A DNA stretch of 64,000 nt from Pseudonocardia abyssalis. Lineage in GTDB: Bacteria > Actinomycetota > Actinomycetes > Mycobacteriales > Pseudonocardiaceae. Position 1 is the stretch's first letter; each line of letters begins with the position of its first letter. The stretch spans positions 4,774,001-4,838,000 of the forward strand of contig NZ_JADQDK010000001.1 in the NCBI RefSeq assembly GCF_019263705.2, written 5' to 3'. Under the pieces are notes generated by a model, which saw only the letters and a list, made by a program, of their open reading frames with translations, had not been told where the DNA came from and did no database searches. The position numbers and the translations under genes were made by a program. Positions 44,167-52,780 of this stretch are shown here, in pieces.

Positions 44167-44754
44167 TCAGGGAAACAGGTCCGCCCGGAGGTGGCGGGTG
44201 GTCCAGTCCGACCAGTCCGGGACGGTCCAGCCGTGGCCGACGACGAGCCGCCCGTAAACCTCGGGGGACAGCAGGGCGTCGAGCATCTCGGTGGCCCGCT
44301 GCAGTGACACCCGGGTCGTGAAGCCGGGCCGGTCGGCCAGCTCGTCGACGACGCGGGCGTGTGCGGCCAGTGCCGCGCGCCGGGAGCGGTCGAGTAGCTC
44401 GGCGGGGTCGGGGTCGGCGGCCGCGGCGCGGAGCACGGCGTCGAGCGGATGCCTGCGGGCGACCTCGGCCGCGGCCGCCTCGACGTATGCGGACAGGACC
44501 GCCGGACCGTCCGGCGCCGACCGCGGATCCCACCCGGACCGGTGATCCTCGCGATCCGCGTCGAGAACGGCCTCCAGTACCGCGGCCTTGCTGCCGAAGG
44601 AGAGGTAGAGCGTCTGCACGGCGACCCCGGCGGCCCTCGCCAGCCCGGACATGGTGGTGTCCAGGTAGCCGCGCTCGACGAACAGTGGCGCAGCGGCATC
44701 GACGATCCGGGTGCGCGTGGCCTCGGCCCGCGCCGAACGTGTCCCGATGGGCAC
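44167..44754 (-). CDS. TetR-family regulator
   Basis: A 195-residue repressor. The N-terminal HTH (ATRTRIVDAAAPLFVERGYLDTT, then GVAVQTLYLSFGSKA) is at about 12-60; the C-terminal ligand-binding domain is helical and not diagnostic. A long perfect palindrome covering the promoter lies about 24-55 nt upstream and is the likely operator, so the gene is probably self-repressed. It is downstream of msrA on the same strand, but the palindrome between them suggests its own promoter. Confidence 0.85.
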   Translation of the reverse strand: MPIGTRSARAEATRTRIVDAAAPLFVERGYLDTTMSGLARAAGVAVQTLYLSFGSKAAVLEAVLDADREDHRSGWDPRSAPDGPAVLSAYVEAAAAEVARRHPLDAVLRAAAADPDPAELLDRSRRAALAAHARVVDELADRPGFTTRVSLQRATEMLDALLSPEVYGRLVVGHGWTVPDWSDWTTRHLRADLFP

Positions 44755-44777
44755 GGAACTCCTTGCTGTAGTGATGA

Positions 44778-44809
44778 TCTGTAATGCTGTTCTATAAGAG
44801 CATTACAGA
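44778..44809 (-). promoter_or_regulatory. Palindromic operator of the TetR gene
   Basis: The arms TCTGTAATGCT (44778-44788) and AGCATTACAGA (44799-44809) are perfect 11-bp inverted repeats around a 10-bp centre that contains TATAGA on the minus strand, a plausible -10 box. The AT-rich site stands out from the surrounding high-G+C DNA. Confidence 0.75.
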
Positions 44810-44825
44810 GTGCCGCTACATATGA

Positions 44826-45464
44826 TCATGCTAGCACGGGGCAGGCCACTCCGGTGCCGCCGATCCCGCAGTGACCGCCGGGGTTCTTCGCGAGGTACTG
44901 CTGGTGGTGGTCCTCGGCGTGGAAGAACGTGCCGAGCGGCGCGATCTCGGTGGTGACGGCGCCGCGTCGGGCGGCGGTCAGCGCGTCGGCGTACGACGCG
45001 GCGGCTGCCTCCGCGAGGGTGCGCTGGTCGTCGTCGATCGTGTAGACGGCCGAGCGGTACTGCGTGCCGCGGTCGTTGCCCTGGCGCATGCCCTGAGTCG
45101 GGTCGTGCCCCTCCCAGAAGGTCCGGAGCAGGTCGGCGTAACCGATCCGGGCCGGGTCGAACACGACCAGCACCACCTCGGCGTGCCCGGTGCGGCCCGA
45201 GCACGTCTCCTCGTAGGTCGGGTTCTCGGTGAACCCGCCCGCGTAGCCGACGGCCGTCGACCAGACCCCCGGCAGTTGCCAGAACAGCCGCTCGGCACCC
45301 CAGAAGCACCCCATGCCGAACACGGCGGTGGCCAGGCCGGCCGGGAACGGCGGCGCGATGCGCTGACCGGTGATCACGTGCCGGCCCGTCACGGGCAACG
45401 GCGTCGGCCGCCCCGGCAGCGCACGGTCGGCGGTGACCATCTTCCGACGTCCGAACAGTCCCAT
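44826..45464 (-). CDS. msrA: Peptide methionine sulfoxide reductase MsrA
   Basis: A 212-residue MsrA. The catalytic GCFWG motif has Cys 53, the following YAGG and EVV regions are normal, and the resolving Cys is expected near the C-terminus (GGHCGIGG and VACPVLA). It reduces methionine-S-sulfoxide in proteins. ATG 45464 is the natural start. There is no fused MsrB domain. Confidence 0.93.
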   Translation of the reverse strand: MGLFGRRKMVTADRALPGRPTPLPVTGRHVITGQRIAPPFPAGLATAVFGMGCFWGAERLFWQLPGVWSTAVGYAGGFTENPTYEETCSGRTGHAEVVLVVFDPARIGYADLLRTFWEGHDPTQGMRQGNDRGTQYRSAVYTIDDDQRTLAEAAAASYADALTAARRGAVTTEIAPLGTFFHAEDHHQQYLAKNPGGHCGIGGTGVACPVLA

Positions 45465-45515
45465 CGGCCCAGGCTACGCACGGCGGGACCGGCGCGATCC
45501 GCCTCCACGGACCTC

Positions 45516-45689
45516 CGCGAGTCGCGACTTCCCCGCCCACGAGTCGGGGTCGGCGCACGCTCCGCACCGCCGACGGCGTCCAGCTCACGGACGCGACTCG
45601 CGAACGGGGGGCCGCAACTCGCGGGCCGAGGAACAGCGACTCGCGGGCGGGGATCTCGCGACTCGCGGGCGGGGAAGCAGCGACTCGCG
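45516..45689. repeat. Opposed arrays of the 22-bp repeat (CGCGAGTCGC)
   Basis: CGCGAGTCGC at 45516 is followed 22 nt later by a diverged copy (CACGAGTCGG, 45538). In the opposite orientation, GCGACTCGCG appears at 45593, 45636, 45658 and 45680, with a variant at 45614 (spacing 21-22 nt). The array is a close relative of the one at 16451-16663. It fills the 255-bp gap between msrA and the gamma-glutamyltransferase gene. Confidence 0.85.
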
Positions 45690-45719
45690 GATGGGGGGTG
45701 GGGCCGGGCCAGGGCCGTT

Positions 45720-47498
45720 CTAGAGGGCGGCGGCGGCGCCGACGCCGCTGCGGGTGTCGGCGGCGGCCCGGAGCAGCGGGCCCTCACCCCGGCCCACCGC
45801 GCACATCCGGCCGAGCGCCCACTCCCCCGCGTCGACGACCTCGTGCCCGCGTCGGCGCAGGTCGGCGAGCGTCGCCGCTCCCAACCGCGACTCCACGACG
45901 AGACCGGCCGGCTCCCAGCCGCGCGGGGCGAACGAGCCGGGGAACGCGGTGGAGTGCCAGGCGGGGGTGTCGATCGCGGCCTGCAGGTCGAGCCCGCCGA
46001 CGGTGTGGGCGAGCCAGAAGCACAGCTGCCACTGGTCCTGCTGGTCACCGCCCGGGGTGCCGAACGCGAGCCGCGGCTCGCCGTCGCGGAGCCCCAGCGA
46101 CGGGGACAGCGTGGTGCGCGGGCGCCGGCCCGGGACCAGCGACGACGGCAGTCCCTCCTCCAGCCAGAACATCTGCGCGCGGGTGCCGAGGCAGAAGCCG
46201 AGCGCGGGGATCGTCGGGGAGGACTGCAGCCAGCCGCCCGAGGGCGTCGCGGAGACCATGTTGCCCGCGGCGTCGACGACGTCGACGTGCACGGTGTCGC
46301 CGCGGACGGCCCCGGTCCGGCCGACGGTCGGCTCGCCGACGCCGGGCCCGCCGGTGCCGTCGCTGCGCCGCATACCCGGTCGGCGGGCGTACCCACCGAG
46401 CCGCGGTGCGCGGCCGTCGGGGGTGCCGGGGCGCAGATCGCGCGACGCCTCCACTCCGATCAGCGCCCGTCGCTCGTCGGCGTACGCGCGGGACACCAGC
46501 GCGGCGAGCGGCACCGGGGCGCTGTCGCCGTACCAGGCCTCGCGGTCGGCGAAGGCGAGCTTGGCGGCCTCGGCGGCGCGGTGCACGGTGTCTGCGGTGG
46601 CCACGCCGTCGGCGTAGCGCACGTCGTCGCGGAGGAGCTGCAGCATCTGCGGGAGCACCGGGCCCTGCGACCAGCCGCCGGGCTTCGCCACCGTCCACCC
46701 CCCGCCGACGTCGACGGTCAACGCGTCCTCGTAGGTCGCCGACCAGCGGGCGAGGTCGTCGGCGACGAGGAGCCCGGGGTGGTCACGGCCGGTCTCGTCG
46801 CGCACGGGGGTCGTGCAGAACGCCGCGATCTCCTCGGCGACGAAACCGCGGTACCAGGCGTCTCGGGCCGCGTCGATCCGCGCCTCGCGGGTCGGGCCGG
46901 TGGCCGCGTCGAGCAGCCGACGCCAGGTGGCGGCGAGTGCCGGGAGCCGGTGCGTGGACGTGGGCACCGAGCCGTCCGGCAACCACGTCCGCGCCGACGA
47001 CGGCCAGTGCGCGCGGAAGTGGTCGGCGACGGTCGCGATCGTCGGGGCGATCCGCGGGACCAGCGGGAACCCGCCCGCCGCGTAGGCCAGCGCGGGGGCG
47101 AGAGCGTCGGCGAGGCTCCAGGTGCCGTGGTCGCGCAGCAGCGTCAGCCAGCCGTCCCACGCCCCGGGGACGGTCGCGGCGAGCAGCCCCGTGCCCGGCA
47201 CGATCGGGAGGCCGAAGCCGTCGCGGACGCGCTCGATCGTGGCCGCCGCCGGCGCGACGCCCTGCCCGCAGAGCACGCGCGGGACGGCGTCGGAGGCGGT
47301 GACGAACACCGCGGGAACCTCACCCCCCGGCCCGCACAGGTGCGGCTCGACGACCTGCAGCACGAACCCCGCAGCCACCGCCGCGTCGAACGCGTTGCCG
47401 CCGCGGGCGAGCACGGACATCGCCGTGGACGTGCCGAGGTAGTGGGTGCTGGAGGCGGCCCCGGCCGGCCCCCGCTGCTCGTGCTTCGTCGGTGCCAC
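45720..47498 (-). CDS. Gamma-glutamyltransferase family protein
   Basis: A 592-residue Ntn-hydrolase. The alpha part begins at once (STHYLGTSTAMSVLARGGNAFDAAVAAGFVLQVVEP), and the beta part should start at Thr near residue 403 in GDTVHVDVVDAAGN, after autocleavage. This form, with no signal peptide, is closer to actinobacterial GGT-like enzymes and cephalosporin-acylase relatives than to secreted GGT. It may act on gamma-glutamyl peptides or similar amides. GTG 47498 is chosen but lacks a strong ribosome-binding site. Confidence 0.82.
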   Translation of the reverse strand: MAPTKHEQRGPAGAASSTHYLGTSTAMSVLARGGNAFDAAVAAGFVLQVVEPHLCGPGGEVPAVFVTASDAVPRVLCGQGVAPAAATIERVRDGFGLPIVPGTGLLAATVPGAWDGWLTLLRDHGTWSLADALAPALAYAAGGFPLVPRIAPTIATVADHFRAHWPSSARTWLPDGSVPTSTHRLPALAATWRRLLDAATGPTREARIDAARDAWYRGFVAEEIAAFCTTPVRDETGRDHPGLLVADDLARWSATYEDALTVDVGGGWTVAKPGGWSQGPVLPQMLQLLRDDVRYADGVATADTVHRAAEAAKLAFADREAWYGDSAPVPLAALVSRAYADERRALIGVEASRDLRPGTPDGRAPRLGGYARRPGMRRSDGTGGPGVGEPTVGRTGAVRGDTVHVDVVDAAGNMVSATPSGGWLQSSPTIPALGFCLGTRAQMFWLEEGLPSSLVPGRRPRTTLSPSLGLRDGEPRLAFGTPGGDQQDQWQLCFWLAHTVGGLDLQAAIDTPAWHSTAFPGSFAPRGWEPAGLVVESRLGAATLADLRRRGHEVVDAGEWALGRMCAVGRGEGPLLRAAADTRSGVGAAAAL

Positions 47499-47559
47499 GG
47501 CGCCAGCCTGACGCCCCCCGCCCCCGCCCGCACGACCGGACCCGCCCGGCCACGGGCCC

Positions 47560-47700
47560 ATGATCGACGGTTCGGTACCGGGAACGGGCCCTGACCCGCT
47601 ACCGGTTCCGAATCGGTGATCATCGACCGGCCCCATGAATCACCGATTCGGAACTCGCGGCGGGCCCGGGCCCGTCACCGGTACCGAAAACGCTGATCAC
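47560..47700. repeat. Two tandem ~65-bp imperfect palindromes
   Basis: Palindrome 1 (47560-47623) and palindrome 2 (47635-47700) have the same plan: an arm with TGATC and a TTCGG core, a GGGCCC-containing centre, then the inverse arm. Where they meet, GTTCCGAATCGGTGAT (47605-47620) and ATCACCGATTCGGAAC (47639-47654) are a perfect 16-bp inverted repeat. It occupies the 244-bp gap before the GGT gene and looks like a mobile or REP-type element. Confidence 0.7.
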
Positions 47701-47742
47701 CGCCGGTCCGGCGACCGTGCTCGGCGTCGCACGGGAGCGAGC

Positions 47743-49401
47743 TCAGAGGTCGGCCGCCAGCGGGACGTCGTCGATCGCCGGGGACGTCATCCAGTGCCGC
47801 ACCGCGTGGGTGGCGGCCACGTCGTCGGCGTTGTACTCCAGCAGCCGGGCGCGCTGGACGGCGTCGGGCGCGGCGCCGTCCAGCCCCACGGCGTCTCGGT
47901 ACCAGCGCATCGAGTTCTCCCCGCTCGCCTCCGCGTCGCGCCAGGCGAACCCGGCGGCAGGGGCGATGCGCTTGAGGCCCTTGCCGTGCGCGCACAGGAA
48001 CCAGTCGTTGACCACCGCGAAGAGATCGACCCAGGACGGGTCGTCGATGAACGCCTGTACCTCGTCGAGCGGCGGGATGCCCGGCATCCCGGCGAAGCGC
48101 TGCGCGGAGCCCAGCAGCCAGCGGTTCTCGGCCTGCTCGTTGTAGCAGTAGGCGGCGAACGTGCGCCCCGACGCGGCGGCACGGGCCCGCACTGCGGAGA
48201 GCCACGTCCAGAACTCCGCGAACGAGCGGGCCTCGTCGAGGGTGGGCACCGGGTCCCAGGTGGCGAACGCGCGGTAGCCGTCGGCGTCGTCACCGGGGCG
48301 CGCGCCGCCGGGATGGGTGAGCAGCGCACCCCACAGGTACGCGCCGGACTCCCCGAAGCTCTCCATGTCGACGTCGACCTCGACGTCGGCGCGCAGGACC
48401 GGCACCCGCGGCACGCGGCGGACCACCGACAGGTCGCGCCGCCACGCCCTCGCCAGAGCGACGACGTCGGGGTAGGGCTGTGCGGGGAACGGGACCGGGG
48501 GCTCGGCGACGGGATCGAGTGCGGCGAGCTGCTCGACGGTGTGCACGCCGACCTCGCGCAGCGCCACCGCCATCTCCCCCCGGACGACGAGGCTCACGTC
48601 GCCGACGGTGCGCAGCTCCGCCTCGCAGGTGGGCCACCACGGGCAGTGCCGACACTCGTTGACCCGCGACGGCGCGGCGAGCGCGGGCGCTCCGGTGACG
48701 GCGGCGAGCGCGACCGCCGACCGGTCGGCGTGCCGGACGTCGTACTCGGCGAGGGTGGAGCGCCCACCCGGCCAGTGCCCGGCGCGCAGGTCGTGCCAGA
48801 CCACGGCGTCGGCGTCGAGCCCGACGACCCCGCCCGCGTGGGCGTGGCGCGCGTCGTCGGCCGGGGCCCAGCCCGCGGAGCGCAGCAGGCGGTGCAGGTG
48901 GGCCAGGCGCAGCAGGTCGCGTGGCTGCGAGCGGATCTTGCGGACGTCGTCGGGCTGCGCGCGGTCGGGGTGCGGGGCCAGCAGGGGCGAGGTGACGGCC
49001 CCGGTGCCGGGGTCGGTGATCCGGTGCCGCACCACGATCAGCGGCACGTATCCGCCCCCGGCGAGGCGCACGAGCAGCTCGGCCCCGCCGCGGCGGGCGC
49101 CGTCGGAGGGCGGCACCGCCCCCCACACGTACGGCGCCTGCTCCGCGACGGCGGCGGCGGTGGCCGCGGCGCTCCCGGCCGCGACGAAGCCCGGCAGCAC
49201 GGCGGCGAGCTGCGCCCCGAACTGCTCGCGGTGCGCGGCGGCGTCGGCCCGGCGCTGCTGCAGCGACGGGTCGGGCAGCGCGCGCGGGACGTCGACCGCC
49301 GACGGGTCGTGGTCGAGGTGGATCCGCCGACGGCACCGGGTGAGCGACCCGGCGTCGAGCAGGACGGCAGGGGGGCAGGAGGTACCAGCGGTCGCCGTCA
49401 C
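47743..49401 (-). CDS. RecB-like nuclease, TM0106 family, with 4-Cys Fe-S site
   Basis: A 552-residue protein of the TM0106 group: a RecB/Cas4-like nuclease domain with the Cys set expected for a 4Fe-4S cluster (one Cys near LTRCRRR at about 22, then NECRHCPWWPTC near 253-263) and a C-terminal RNase H/DnaQ-like domain (VDMESFGESG near 355, ARLLEYNADDVAAT near 525). Fe-S nucleases of this kind act on DNA ends; the role of TM0106 proteins is unknown. GTG 49401 has no ribosome-binding site; GTG 49422 is an alternative. Confidence 0.8.
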   Translation of the reverse strand: MTATAGTSCPPAVLLDAGSLTRCRRRIHLDHDPSAVDVPRALPDPSLQQRRADAAAHREQFGAQLAAVLPGFVAAGSAAATAAAVAEQAPYVWGAVPPSDGARRGGAELLVRLAGGGYVPLIVVRHRITDPGTGAVTSPLLAPHPDRAQPDDVRKIRSQPRDLLRLAHLHRLLRSAGWAPADDARHAHAGGVVGLDADAVVWHDLRAGHWPGGRSTLAEYDVRHADRSAVALAAVTGAPALAAPSRVNECRHCPWWPTCEAELRTVGDVSLVVRGEMAVALREVGVHTVEQLAALDPVAEPPVPFPAQPYPDVVALARAWRRDLSVVRRVPRVPVLRADVEVDVDMESFGESGAYLWGALLTHPGGARPGDDADGYRAFATWDPVPTLDEARSFAEFWTWLSAVRARAAASGRTFAAYCYNEQAENRWLLGSAQRFAGMPGIPPLDEVQAFIDDPSWVDLFAVVNDWFLCAHGKGLKRIAPAAGFAWRDAEASGENSMRWYRDAVGLDGAAPDAVQRARLLEYNADDVAATHAVRHWMTSPAIDDVPLAADL

Positions 49402-49499
49402 ACGCCCGAGGGTAATGAGCACCCCTGACAACCTCCGCGCCTGCCGGGCCGGGCTGATCGTCATAGGCTGCGTGCACCATCCGGTCGAGGAGGACGCAC

Positions 49500-50015
49500 A
49501 TGGCTCTGGGGCGACGATCCCGACGGACCGACCCGGCGAAGGCCGTCACGAACGCGGCCGCCGACGTCGGCAAGGCGGTGAAGAAGCCGATGACCGGCAA
49601 GCAGGCGAAGCGGATGATCGGCGTGGGCACGGCCGTGGCCCCGCTGCTCGCCCCGTACGCGCTGGCCGCGGCCGGTGCGGCGCGCGGGGCGTGGGATGCC
49701 CGCAAGGCCGCTCGGCTCGGCATCGCCGCCGACCAGCTCGGCGCCTACGCCGGCCCCGGCGGCGCGCTGCACGCGCGGCTGTCGCGCGTGGCCGAGACGC
49801 TCACCGAGCTGGAGTCCTCGACGACGCACGCCACCGACGGCGCGACGGCGTTCGTCGCCGACACGCGACCCCGCCTGGCCGACCTCGCCGTCGCCGTCCG
49901 CGCCGCCGAGCAGATGCCGACGGCGCGGCGCCGCACCGCGTACAAGGCCATCGGGCACGAGCTCGACCGCATCGAGATCGACCTCCTGACGCACCTGGGC
50001 GTCGCGACCGGCTGA
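49500..50015 (+). CDS. Small basic protein, DUF6474-like
   Basis: A 171-residue protein. Basic N-terminus with KAVKKPMTGKQAKRMIGVGTAVAPLLAPYALAAAGAARGAWD (one hydrophobic stretch at about 40-60), then a conserved region RLGIAADQLGAYAGPGGALHARL and a helical end. The form fits the actinobacterial DUF6474 proteins; the function is unknown. A strong GAGGAGGAC is 4-9 nt upstream. It is divergent from the nuclease gene. Confidence 0.7.
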   Translation: MALGRRSRRTDPAKAVTNAAADVGKAVKKPMTGKQAKRMIGVGTAVAPLLAPYALAAAGAARGAWDARKAARLGIAADQLGAYAGPGGALHARLSRVAETLTELESSTTHATDGATAFVADTRPRLADLAVAVRAAEQMPTARRRTAYKAIGHELDRIEIDLLTHLGVATG

Positions 50016-50037
50016 CCCACCGACTACCGTCGGGAGC

Positions 50038-50553
50038 GTGATCGGCGTCGGTGCAGGAGTGCGCGGGAGCGCGTTGGCGCTGCTCAGCGCCCTGCTGACG
50101 GCCGCGGGTCACGCCGCGGCCGGCGGCGCGGTCCCCGACCTCGCGCTCCTGGTCGTCCTCCTGCCCCTGCTGTGCGGGGCCCTCGTCACGGTCGCCGACC
50201 GCGCCACCGGGGTCGTCGGGCTCCTCGGCACGCTCGCCGCCGGCCAACTGCTGCTGCACCACCTCCTCGAACTGCTGCACCCCGCGCACACCGCGGCCCC
50301 CGCCCTGCTCGGACCGGGCGGGATGTGGGTGATGCACGGCGCGGCCACCCTCGTCGTCGCCGCAGCGGTGCGGCACGCCGAGACCGCCGTCGACGCGGTG
50401 CGCGCGGCCTGGGTCCTGCCCCGCCGTCCCGTGCCGCCGCCCGCCCGGCGCCCGCTGGCCACCCCGGTCCCGGCCGCGCCCGCCACCGGCCTGCGTCTGG
50501 CCGGGGCGCTCGCCGCCGCCCGGCTCCGGAGGGGTCCGCCGCTGGGGTGCTGA
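50038..50553 (+). CDS. Small membrane protein beside copper genes
   Basis: A 171-residue protein with four or five hydrophobic helices, several His (HAAAGG, LHHLLELLHPAH, MHGAAT, RHAE), and a Pro/Arg-rich C-terminal tail. It begins at GTG 50038, with both TACCGT 7 nt upstream (leaderless type) and GGGAG. It lies 31 nt before the YcnI gene and is probably part of that operon. The His-rich helices suggest metal handling, but I do not recognise a family. Confidence 0.6.
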   Translation: MIGVGAGVRGSALALLSALLTAAGHAAAGGAVPDLALLVVLLPLLCGALVTVADRATGVVGLLGTLAAGQLLLHHLLELLHPAHTAAPALLGPGGMWVMHGAATLVVAAAVRHAETAVDAVRAAWVLPRRPVPPPARRPLATPVPAAPATGLRLAGALAAARLRRGPPLGC

Positions 50554-50584
50554 CCCCACCTGCACCCCACCTCCGGAGATCACC

Positions 50585-51241
50585 ATGTCCACACGTCCCC
50601 GACGGCTCGCGCTGCGCGCCGTCACCGTCCTCACGTCCGCGGGCGCACTCGTGCTGCTCGGCACGACTCCCGCGTTCGCCCACGTCACCGCCCAGCCCGG
50701 CGAAGCCCGCCAGGGCGGCTACGGCGTCGTCAACCTGCGCGTGCCCACCGAGTCCGAGACCGCGGGCACCGTCGCGCTGCAGGTCACGCTGCCCGCCGAC
50801 CACCCGATCCGCTCCGTCCGCACCAGCCCCGTGCCCGGCTGGACGGCCGTGCTCGCACGCAGCGGCGAGACCGTCACCGGCGTCACCTGGACCGCCGACC
50901 CCGGCGTCCGCATCGGGCCCGGCCAGTTCGCCGACTTCGCCCTGTCGCTGGGCCCGCTGCCCACCGACACCGACGCGCTGGTGCTCCCGACCGTCCAGAC
51001 CTACGACGACGGCGAGGTCGTGGCGTGGGACCAGCCGCCCAACACCGACGGTTCCGAGCCCGAGCGCCCGGCCCCCACCGTCGAACTGCTGCCCGCCGAC
51101 TCCGGAACCGAGGCGGCCACCAGCGACGACACGGCCCGCTGGATCGGCGGCGCGGGCCTGCTGGTCGGGGCACTCGGCCTCGGCCTCGGCGGCGGAGCCG
51201 TCCTCCAGAACCGACGCAACGCGAAGGAGAGCAACCGATGA
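50585..51241 (+). CDS. YcnI-like copper-binding membrane protein (DUF1775)
   Basis: A 218-residue protein with a signal peptide cut after AFA, so the mature protein would start with His (HVTAQPGEA), as in YcnI, where this His with a Trp/acidic residue binds copper. A beta-domain (VVNLRVPTESET, PGWTAV) follows and a C-terminal anchor helix lies at about 180-200. It overlaps copC (ATGA). It probably delivers or binds extracytoplasmic copper. Confidence 0.85.
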   Translation: MSTRPRRLALRAVTVLTSAGALVLLGTTPAFAHVTAQPGEARQGGYGVVNLRVPTESETAGTVALQVTLPADHPIRSVRTSPVPGWTAVLARSGETVTGVTWTADPGVRIGPGQFADFALSLGPLPTDTDALVLPTVQTYDDGEVVAWDQPPNTDGSEPERPAPTVELLPADSGTEAATSDDTARWIGGAGLLVGALGLGLGGGAVLQNRRNAKESNR

Positions 51242-51792
51242 CCCGCACCCTGCGTACCGTGGCCCTGACCCTGCTGTGCGGATTCGCCCTGTTGCTCGGC
51301 ACCGGCGTCGCGTCCGCCCACACCCGTCTGATCGGCAGCGACCCCGCCGACGGCACCACTCTCGACGCCGGTCCCGCCCGGGTCTCGCTGGAGTTCAACG
51401 AGACGATGCAGGCCGACTTCTCGACGATCACGGTCGTCGGACCGGACGGCACCCAGTTCCAGACCGGTGAGGTCACCGCCGACGGCGGCGCCGTCGGCAT
51501 CGGGGTGTCCCCGCTCGGCGCGGCCGGGGTCTATGAGATCGGCTACCGCGTGATCTCCGAGGACGGGCACCCGGTCACGGGCAGCGTCGCGTTCACGCTG
51601 ACGACCGACGGCCCCGCGGTGGCCGCCGCCCCCACCTCGGCGACACCGGGCGCCGCGACCCCCGCACCCGCAGCGGCGGCCCCCGCCGTGGCCGTCGACG
51701 AGGGCGGCACGCCCGTCTGGCCGTGGATCGTCGGCGCGGTGGTGCTGGTCGGCGGCGGGGTCGGCGCGGCGCTGCGGTTCGGCCGGTCGTGA
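51238..51792 (+). CDS. copC: CopC domain copper-binding protein
   Basis: A 184-residue protein with a signal peptide ending ASA and a mature N-terminal His (HTRLIGSDPADG), the Cu(II) ligand of CopC/YobA domains; a second ligand His in SEDGHPVTGS near 102 is also present. A Thr/Pro-rich linker and one membrane anchor (about 157-178) follow. In this operon it should bind copper at the outer face and pass it to the CopD protein encoded next. Confidence 0.88.
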   Translation: MTRTLRTVALTLLCGFALLLGTGVASAHTRLIGSDPADGTTLDAGPARVSLEFNETMQADFSTITVVGPDGTQFQTGEVTADGGAVGIGVSPLGAAGVYEIGYRVISEDGHPVTGSVAFTLTTDGPAVAAAPTSATPGAATPAPAAAAPAVAVDEGGTPVWPWIVGAVVLVGGGVGAALRFGRS

Positions 51793-51817
51793 CGACGATC
51801 CCGGGCGAGCTGGCTCG

Positions 51818-52780
51818 GTGACCGTCCCGACCGCGACGACGCGCGACCGGCTCCGGCCGGCCGCGTGGGCCGCTCTCGCGGTCGGGGCGGCGGGGGCCGC
51901 CACTGCACTCGCCGGAGCCGCGGTGTCGCTGGGCGTCGCCGTCACACGGGTCGGCGCCGACGTGGCCGGGGTCGCGTGCGTCGGGCTCGCGCTCGTCGCC
52001 GTTCTGCTGCCGGGCCCGACCGGCGCCACCCGGCGCGATCTCGCCCGCATCGACACCCGCGTCGACCGGGCGCTGCTGGTGCTGGGCGGAGCCTGGGTCG
52101 TCCTGGTCCTGCTCGGCGTCACCCTCCGCTCCGCCGACGCGTTCGGCCGCACTCTCGGTCAGCTCGGCGGCGGCGAGGTCGTCGCGTGGTCGACGCGGCT
52201 GGCCGCGGGCCGCGGGATGGTCCTGACGGCGGGCTGCGCGCTGGTCGTGCTGGTCTGCGCGGTCGTGCGGTTGCGCGACCCGGACCGGATCGCCGTACGG
52301 ATCCCGCTGATCGCGGCGTTGCTCGGCGTGCTGACGCCGACCGTCACCGGCCACGCCGGGTCGGCCCCGGACCACCAGCTCGCCGTCGTCACCGCCGCCC
52401 TGCACGCCGGGGCGGCGGCGCTGTGGGTCGGCGGGCTGGGTGCGCTGCTGGTGCTGGTCGCCGCGCACCGCCCGCTGCTCGACGCCACGATCGGCCGGTT
52501 CTCGCAGCTCGCGGGCCTGTGCGTGGTCATCGTCGCGATCACCGGGGTGCTCGGTGCGCAGGTGCGCCTGGAGAACTGGGGCGCGCTGCTCACCACCGGT
52601 TACGGGCTGCTGGTCGTCGCCAAGGGCGTCGCGCTGGTGGCGCTCGGCGGGCTGGGCTGGCTGGCCCGCCGACGGCTCGCGGCCGGCCGGACCCCGGTGC
52701 TGCGCTGGGCCGGGATCGAGGTGGCGCTGATGGCGGTCACGCTCGGGCTGGCCGCGGCGCTGACCCAGACGCCTCCTTAA
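51818..52780 (+). CDS. copD: CopD-type membrane copper transporter
   Basis: A 320-residue membrane protein with eight helices in the CopD pattern (including VTGHAGSAPDHQLAVVTAALHAGAAALWVGGLGAL with the conserved His and Trp). With CopC it is expected to take up copper. Start GTG 51818. The 4-nt TTAA at its end overlaps the stop of the convergent flavoprotein gene. Confidence 0.85.
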   Translation: MTVPTATTRDRLRPAAWAALAVGAAGAATALAGAAVSLGVAVTRVGADVAGVACVGLALVAVLLPGPTGATRRDLARIDTRVDRALLVLGGAWVVLVLLGVTLRSADAFGRTLGQLGGGEVVAWSTRLAAGRGMVLTAGCALVVLVCAVVRLRDPDRIAVRIPLIAALLGVLTPTVTGHAGSAPDHQLAVVTAALHAGAAALWVGGLGALLVLVAAHRPLLDATIGRFSQLAGLCVVIVAITGVLGAQVRLENWGALLTTGYGLLVVAKGVALVALGGLGWLARRRLAAGRTPVLRWAGIEVALMAVTLGLAAALTQTPP

